From Firmicutes bacterium CAG:646 (GTDB taxonomy: Bacteria > Bacillota > Clostridia > Lachnospirales > Lachnospiraceae), in the NCBI GenBank assembly GCA_000432335.1, contig HF995411.1, positions 1-17,959 of the forward strand: DNA of 17,959 nt, written 5' to 3'. The position numbers were made by a program, and so were the translations under genes. Of this stretch, positions 13,331 to 17,959 are shown in pieces. Numbering within the stretch: position 1 is the first letter of the stretch; each line of letters starts with the position of its first letter. A model generated the notes under the pieces. It did no database searches. It worked only from the letters and a program-made list of their open reading frames with translations, and was not told the DNA's origin.

Positions 13331-13882
13331 TTATAGCCCTCGTCTGCGGAGAATGGTAATGACTTTTCCCTGTACATTCTCCATGGGAATCGGGCCAAAA
13401 TCCCGGCTGTCCTCCGTCTGCGTCCGATAGTCGCCAAGTATAAATACATGACCCTCCGGAACTGCATAAGGGTAGACAAGCCCTTCTTTGGCGTAAGTGG
13501 GATACAGAATCTCTCCTGTCTGATTGGTTCCGTTCACAAGCAGCTTCCCGCTATCGTCCAACATTACGGTGTCTGTTGCTCTGGCAACGATCCGCCCAAT
13601 ATGGGTTTCGCTGTCCACTGTGTAAACGACCACATCATTCTTGGCATATTCCTGCTGAATCCGAAAGGCAATCACCAAATCGCCATCCTTAACAGCGGGG
13701 AACATGGCGTTTCCGCTGACCTGGGTAATCAGGAACACCTGGGTAAACATGACCCAGCCTGCCAGCGCCAGAAACAGAATCCGCAGCAGCAAACTCCAAT
13801 AGCTCTGCCGATCTAATGCACGGTTTCGCCGTGCGGTGATGATACCGGAAATCGTTTCTTTCTTCTTAGCCGTAGATGTCAT
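13331..13882 (-). CDS. sipA: SipA-like pilus assembly protein, inactive signal peptidase I homologue
   Basis: A 183-residue, single-span membrane protein of the S26 signal peptidase fold. The membrane segment is at about 31-53 (LLLRILFLALAGWVMFTQVF). The box that normally carries the catalytic Ser (GxSMxP) reads VSGNAMFP, with A59 in its place. The box with the general-base Lys (normally KRV) reads HIGRIVA, with G96. The structural box GDYRTQTEDSRDFGPI at about 150-164 is intact, so the fold is kept but the dyad is gone. S. pyogenes SipA, needed for pilus polymerisation, likewise lacks both residues. The start is the ATG at 13882 with GGAGAGG upstream, overlapping the end of the previous gene; a longer reading to 13969 runs through that gene and is rejected. 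The expected role is assembly chaperone next to the sortase. Confidence 0.85.
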   Translation of the reverse strand: MTSTAKKKETISGIITARRNRALDRQSYWSLLLRILFLALAGWVMFTQVFLITQVSGNAMFPAVKDGDLVIAFRIQQEYAKNDVVVYTVDSETHIGRIVARATDTVMLDDSGKLLVNGTNQTGEILYPTYAKEGLVYPYAVPEGHVFILGDYRTQTEDSRDFGPIPMENVQGKVITILRRRGL

Positions 13883-14180
13883 CACCGGCCTCTCCGTGCG
13901 CTGCGGAACTACAGCGTTCTGCAAGCAGGGCATCGTACCTTGCTCTTTCAGCAGATAATGCCGCTTCATAAAGCTTGTTCAGTTCCGCTATTTTCTTCCA
14001 CACATCCGCTTCATTCACTCCACCGAAGATGGTTTTCTTGAAGCGAACCTGTTTCAGCCACTTCTGGATGCGTTCCTGCTCATGATTGAGCGGTTCAGCA
14101 AAGCCGGAATCCGGTCTGCCGCGCACCTGATTCTTTTTTGTCACGCCCTTATTGGACGATGAGTGATACTTTCCTGCCAT
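13866..14180 (-). CDS. Unassigned soluble protein in the pilus operon
   Basis: A 104-residue protein without signal peptide or membrane span, so cytoplasmic. The N-terminal 30 residues are basic and low-complexity (MAGKYHSSSNKGVTKKNQVR). Then comes QKWLKQVRFKKTIFGGVNEA and DVWKKIAELNKLYEAALSAERARYDAL, a probable helical/coiled-coil region. The F..GGxxxxDVWxxIxxLNxxYE pattern is loosely like the start of DivIVA/GpsB proteins, but this is a weak resemblance. GGAGG lies before the ATG, 17 bases after the adhesin stop, and the 3' end overlaps the SipA-like gene, so it is embedded in the operon. It has no counterpart in the S. pyogenes FCT order. A role in positioning or regulating pilus assembly is only a guess. 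Confidence 0.7.
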   Translation of the reverse strand: MAGKYHSSSNKGVTKKNQVRGRPDSGFAEPLNHEQERIQKWLKQVRFKKTIFGGVNEADVWKKIAELNKLYEAALSAERARYDALLAERCSSAAHGEAGDDIYG

Positions 14181-14197
14181 TGCTGTATTCCTCCGAT

Positions 14198-17100
14198 TTA
14201 GTCATCATCACGGTTTCTGCGTCTCTTAATCAGCAGAACCGCACCAACTGCAACAACGCCAAGAATCAGAATATAAGGCAGGGTGTCCAGAAGAACGCCG
14301 GTGTCAACGGTGACGGTCTTGTCGTTGTTGATGACCAGCTTGCCATCCTCTTCCGGCATGGTAAACTTAAAGATGCCATCCTTTTCCGACGCAGTGGTCA
14401 ATGTAACGGTCGTTCCCGTACCATTGCTCGGGATATAGCCATTGCTCTTCGTAAGGTCTTCCGTCACCGTCACTTTGGCTCCGACGGGCACCTGGAAGGT
14501 TTTGCTTTCGCCGCCTTTCAAGGTGAAGGTCTTGGGTTTTTCGCCATAGTGCAGGGTAAAGCTAAATACATCATTGGCGTTATACATATTTCCGGAGACC
14601 GTCTTTTGAATGGTCAGTTCCACCGTGTTCAGCTTCCAGATGGCATACAGGGTAGTTACATTCTTGTCGAGTGTAATGCTTCCTTGACCCAACTGGTAAG
14701 TAGGCGTCGTTGCGCTCGGATTCTCGTCCCAGCCCAGCAGGGTGTAATTCTTCCGTGTGAAATGAGGGGTGGTTCCGTCCATGTTGTCCCAGATGGAAAC
14801 AACGCTGTTTCTTGCCCAGTTCTCCGTCACATCGTCGCCACTGCCGCCGTTGGCATTATAAATCAGCTTTACGGCATCGGTGGACCACTGTGCCTCGAAC
14901 CGCATGAGGTTTCGTGTCACCAGCACATAGCGTCCCGGCTGATAGATGGCGCCATTGGGAGCTTTCCAGCCAACAAAGGTCAGCGAAGTATCAGTGGGAA
15001 CACCGCTGGACCATACACTAGTATATTGCGGAAGCTGTACAGATGCCTCATTGATGGCAAAATCACGCTCATCTACGACTTCCTGGGTGGCGTTATCTCC
15101 GCCAATGCCCGGCAGATAACTGACCTTACCATTGGTGCCACTCCACTTTGCATAAAGTTTCAGAACACCGTTTTCATCCACATGGTTAGCACCTACGGCA
15201 GAGGTGAAGTCAAAGGGAACCAACTGACCATTCTGATACCAATACCATCCAAGGAAGCTATCCTGCACAGCGGAGGGAACCAGCTTGTCGTCAATCTTTC
15301 CGCCTTCCGCAAAGCCCTGCCAGGCATAGGGGGCAGCATCGTCCATATAGAGGTAATACTCAGCACGGAACTGGTTCGGCTCCCACTTGGCGTAGAGGTT
15401 CATATTTGCGGTAATAGCGGAATTCTCGTCGGGCTTATACTCCGTTCCCGGTGTAAACTCAGAGGTGGTGTACCATCCGGCGAAGACGTAACCCGCTTTC
15501 GTCATGGTCGTTTCCAGGGATTTCAGCAGGTCAGTATCCTCGTTGTAGATCTTGTCACCATAAAGATACGTTTCGTTCTGCGGACCGGTTGCGCTGTGGG
15601 TATCGTCATTTGTCCAGACGTTCAGCGTCAAATTGTTTCGGTCATACAGAAGGACCTGACAGTTATCGCCACTGGATATCTGGTTGGGGAATGTTTCATC
15701 AAACTTTGCTTTTAGCGAGCTGCCTGTATTGACAGACAGCTTGTCGATGCTCATAGAACTACCATATTGGTCTAGAAGCGTCGGTTTACCGCTAATCGGG
15801 GTACATCCATTCAAAGACTTATAGCCAAAACGGCCCGCCTGGGTATATCCCAACTGGCATGCCTCTTTATATATGGTGTAGTTCTTACCACCATATATAA
15901 AATCAACAGTTTCGCCCGGCAAAGTGGTTCTGGCATAGATCAACCAGTCTTTCTTAACACTTGTAAAAGCATCTGGAAGCGTACCTGTTCCGACCAGTTT
16001 GCCATCGACTATTTTCAACCCATTCTCATTGCTATTACCACCTATAAAGAGATTGGCTTCCAAGGTATACATATTGGACGACTGATGACTTGTATCGGGA
16101 CACTCCCACGCATAGAAGGTATCGGTATCTCTATCACTGCTGTAAGATGGCGTATTTCCGTTGGAATCCTTGACCCAGCCCACTTGAGGCCAGACGGCGG
16201 TGATGTCCTCGCCGTATTTGGCGGTAAAGGAGTAGGTGAACTTTGAGGTACTGTCCTGAGTATAAGACACAGCGTACTTCGTCCGATTGGCTTCGGTGAT
16301 CAGGCTCGTGTACTCAATCGAAGCAGTTGTGCTATTCTGGTCATAGGCAAAGGTCAGAGTCACTCGTGCCCGGTTGTAGTAGACCAGAACCGTGGTGGAG
16401 CCATCCGGATTCACCCAACGCTTGTTGGAGGCGTGGTCGTACTGGAAATAGGTGTCCTGAATATCCGGGATAGTGGCATTGCGGGAGTTTGCATCTGCCG
16501 ACTGTTTGGCGTACCCGGTGAGTTCGCCGTTCATTGTCTCAGCGTAGCGCACGGCATGGGTTCCGTTCAGATCGGTGATGTTGCTGTTCTTTTCAACGGA
16601 AACGTAGCTTCCTGCCGGGGCATACACCTTTGCACTCTTGCCCGCAGGGGAATACTCCGCATCGTTGGGATTCTCGTACATATAGACGATGGTCACCGAA
16701 ACCAAATCTGCATTCCAGAAAGCGTAGAGGGTCAGATCCTCGTTGACGGGTGTGGTAAAATCAAATGCCGTGTAGGTGTCCTTATCCGTAGACCAGCCGC
16801 GGAAGGTATAGCCCGTCCGGGTGGTTTGGCCGCTGGCTGCGGTGTCGCCTTCGGCAATGATTTGGGAAGGCACCGCTGTGCCGCCGTTTGCAATGAAGCT
16901 GACGGTCACCGATTTGGCGTACCATGCGTACAGGTTCAGTGTTTTACCATTTGCACCCTGGTTAACTGCATCGCTGATAGGGGTATTAAAATCGAAAGCG
17001 TTCAAGTCAGCAACAGGGCTATCGCCCTGCATCGTGGTAGACCAGCCCTTGAATACCTTGCCCACCAGTGTGGGACCTTGGGCAGGTGCTACAGTTTTCC

Positions 17101-17731
17101 CCGCCATTGCGGAAAGGGTCTGGTGTACGGTCTGACCATCCTGGCTGTAGAAGTTGACATAATATACGCCTTCCGCTTCGGGCTCTACCCACTTTGCATG
17201 GAGTGTGGTATCAGCGTTGACCACAGTTTCGGAGGTGAATTCCGTGGTCAATGCTTCATCCGAATACCAGCCGGCGAAGACCTTTACAAACTGTCCGTCC
17301 TCACCCTTCCAGACCGGTTCTGGTAAATCAGAAATGGTCTGTCCTCCCGTAACCGTGGCAGAACTTGGAGCAGGCACATCTGCTGCTGCGGCATCATCTC
17401 CCACACTAAAGGTCACGGTATATTCCGTCACAGGTTCTGTTGTAGAACCCGTTGTTGTTTCCAGTGCTGTATCAGAATTGCCTCCATCAACGGACGTATC
17501 CTCCAAATTTGATAGAGCCGTCGGTGTGGGGGCAACGGTAGCTGTAACCTCCGGTTCAACGATCACTTCTTCCGTTGGCTTCTCCGTGTCGATTTTCTCT
17601 GCCACCAGAGCAATGTCTGTCTCTAAAGCGATTGCAGATACAGGCATTGCCGTTATCAGGCAGACACAGCATAGTAGCAAGGCAATCAGCCTATGGGATA
17701 ATCCCTTCGTTTTCCTGCTTCTCTTATTCAT
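14198..17731 (-). CDS. Large pilus tip adhesin with InlB-type repeats
   Basis: A 1177-residue cell-surface protein. A signal peptide (about 1-35, MNKRSRKTKG then LIALLLCCVCLITAMPVSA) is followed by an acidic Pro/Thr-rich stretch. About seven Listeria-Bacteroides (InlB_B/Flg_new) repeats are recognised by F(A/K/R/L/V)GW and LYAxW pairs. They split into a group of three near the N-terminus and four after about residue 750. In between is a non-repetitive segment with four cysteines (first at C544). The C-terminal part (VELTIQKTVSGNMYNANDVF onward) resembles a Cna-B/DUF5979-type isopeptide domain. The end is VDTGVLLDTLPYILIL, a membrane span and KRRRNRDDD. AGGAGG precedes the ATG at 17731; an 11-residue in-frame extension is rejected. 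First in the operon, it corresponds by position to Cpa, the FCT pilus tip protein. Its ligand is unknown. Confidence 0.85.
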   Translation of the reverse strand: MNKRSRKTKGLSHRLIALLLCCVCLITAMPVSAIALETDIALVAEKIDTEKPTEEVIVEPEVTATVAPTPTALSNLEDTSVDGGNSDTALETTTGSTTEPVTEYTVTFSVGDDAAAADVPAPSSATVTGGQTISDLPEPVWKGEDGQFVKVFAGWYSDEALTTEFTSETVVNADTTLHAKWVEPEAEGVYYVNFYSQDGQTVHQTLSAMAGKTVAPAQGPTLVGKVFKGWSTTMQGDSPVADLNAFDFNTPISDAVNQGANGKTLNLYAWYAKSVTVSFIANGGTAVPSQIIAEGDTAASGQTTRTGYTFRGWSTDKDTYTAFDFTTPVNEDLTLYAFWNADLVSVTIVYMYENPNDAEYSPAGKSAKVYAPAGSYVSVEKNSNITDLNGTHAVRYAETMNGELTGYAKQSADANSRNATIPDIQDTYFQYDHASNKRWVNPDGSTTVLVYYNRARVTLTFAYDQNSTTASIEYTSLITEANRTKYAVSYTQDSTSKFTYSFTAKYGEDITAVWPQVGWVKDSNGNTPSYSSDRDTDTFYAWECPDTSHQSSNMYTLEANLFIGGNSNENGLKIVDGKLVGTGTLPDAFTSVKKDWLIYARTTLPGETVDFIYGGKNYTIYKEACQLGYTQAGRFGYKSLNGCTPISGKPTLLDQYGSSMSIDKLSVNTGSSLKAKFDETFPNQISSGDNCQVLLYDRNNLTLNVWTNDDTHSATGPQNETYLYGDKIYNEDTDLLKSLETTMTKAGYVFAGWYTTSEFTPGTEYKPDENSAITANMNLYAKWEPNQFRAEYYLYMDDAAPYAWQGFAEGGKIDDKLVPSAVQDSFLGWYWYQNGQLVPFDFTSAVGANHVDENGVLKLYAKWSGTNGKVSYLPGIGGDNATQEVVDERDFAINEASVQLPQYTSVWSSGVPTDTSLTFVGWKAPNGAIYQPGRYVLVTRNLMRFEAQWSTDAVKLIYNANGGSGDDVTENWARNSVVSIWDNMDGTTPHFTRKNYTLLGWDENPSATTPTYQLGQGSITLDKNVTTLYAIWKLNTVELTIQKTVSGNMYNANDVFSFTLHYGEKPKTFTLKGGESKTFQVPVGAKVTVTEDLTKSNGYIPSNGTGTTVTLTTASEKDGIFKFTMPEEDGKLVINNDKTVTVDTGVLLDTLPYILILGVVAVGAVLLIKRRRNRDDD

Positions 17732-17830
17732 CGAAATACCTCCTGCTTTATCCATCAGCACCATTCAAGCGCACATATTTTTATTGTTCATATATGGCAT
17801 CCCCGGGAAAAGGAAACTCTCCAATATCTA

Positions 17831-17859
17831 ATAACAGAGCAAGGACTGCAACCGATCAA
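17831..17859 (-). promoter_or_regulatory. Candidate promoter of the pilus operon
   Basis: On the minus strand TTGATC (17854-17859) and TGTTAT (17831-17836) are separated by 17 bases, each matching the sigma-A consensus at four of six positions. The start of transcription would be near 17824, leaving a 5' region of about 90 bases with the AGGAGG of the adhesin gene. No ORF is supported in 17732-17959. Confidence 0.35.
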
Positions 17860-17885
17860 TTACCGCTCTTACTCTGTCCCACCGC

Positions 17886-17903
17886 ACATAATTCATATTA
17901 TGT
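17886..17903. promoter_or_regulatory. Palindrome upstream of the pilus promoter, possible operator
   Basis: ACATAAT (17886-17892) and ATTATGT (17897-17903) are perfectly complementary around a four-base centre. It lies about 27 bases upstream of the candidate -35, a usual place for an activator site. Binding by any protein is an inference. Confidence 0.35.
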
Positions 17904-17959
17904 CAGGGAACCCATGTTCTGCACACATATTTATCCTGTTTTCAATCGCAATAAGTATA

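Noticed and set aside
14138..15715. Long open frame (525 codons) on the plus strand
   Set aside because: It is antisense to the adhesin gene, has no ribosome binding site and an implausible protein composition. It is a shadow of the strong codon bias on the other strand.
16433..17326. Plus-strand frame of 297 codons
   Set aside because: Antisense shadow of the adhesin repeats.
17944..17954. Another regulator box (AATCGCAATAA) at the right edge
   Set aside because: Only one unit is visible, without an 11-bp partner or a promoter context; it is likely chance, though the sequence ends here.

Overview
The window looks like a chromosomal accessory region of a low-G+C Gram-positive anaerobe, probably a gut Clostridia member (Lachnospiraceae-like). 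The reasons are strong AGGAGG ribosome binding sites with frequent TTG starts, a SocA/Panacea toxin-antitoxin pair, DUF3784 and P3B Mg2+ ATPase genes, and a class B sortase pilus operon. The taxonomic call is an inference. Base composition is patchy: the left 2.5 kb is AT-rich, the ATPase block intermediate, and the pilus block the most GC-rich, which suggests separate origins.

Layout. (1) 1-760: decayed DNA with a piece of a KAP-type NTPase, a possible IS110-like transposase remnant and a small hypothetical gene. (2) 974-2443: a promoter and a two-gene operon, a Panacea (SocA-domain) antitoxin followed by a GNAT-like toxin whose best-placed start codon is not canonical. (3) 2444-2760: a cluster of palindromes and a duplicated 3' end of the neighbouring small coiled-coil gene (2763-3002, minus). 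(4) 3091-10219: a magnesium-transport locus with two MgtA/MgtB-like P-type ATPases. The first is cotranscribed with a regulator that has an OmpR-type DNA-binding domain but no receiver domain. The second operon encodes a small two-helix membrane protein, a DUF3784 protein, a 35-codon proline/cysteine-rich leader ORF, the second ATPase and a 59-residue single-span membrane protein. Both operons are preceded by tandem 11-bp direct repeats at nearly the same distance from a likely -10 element, so one regulator probably controls both. (5) 10220-10696: intergenic hairpins. (6) 10697-17731, minus strand: a sortase-built pilus operon. In transcription order it holds a 1177-residue tip adhesin, a 104-residue soluble protein, a SipA-like signal peptidase homologue lacking both catalytic residues, a Spy0128-type major pilin, a class B sortase and a minor/basal pilin. 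This order matches the Streptococcus pyogenes FCT pilus locus (cpa-sipA-fctA-srtC-fctB) with one extra gene.

The two most interesting points are in the magnesium locus and the pilus locus. The first is the leader ORF before the second ATPase, which resembles enterobacterial MgtL in composition and contains the strand that can mask the ATPase ribosome binding site. The second is the catalytically dead SipA homologue together with the unassigned 104-residue protein in the pilus operon.
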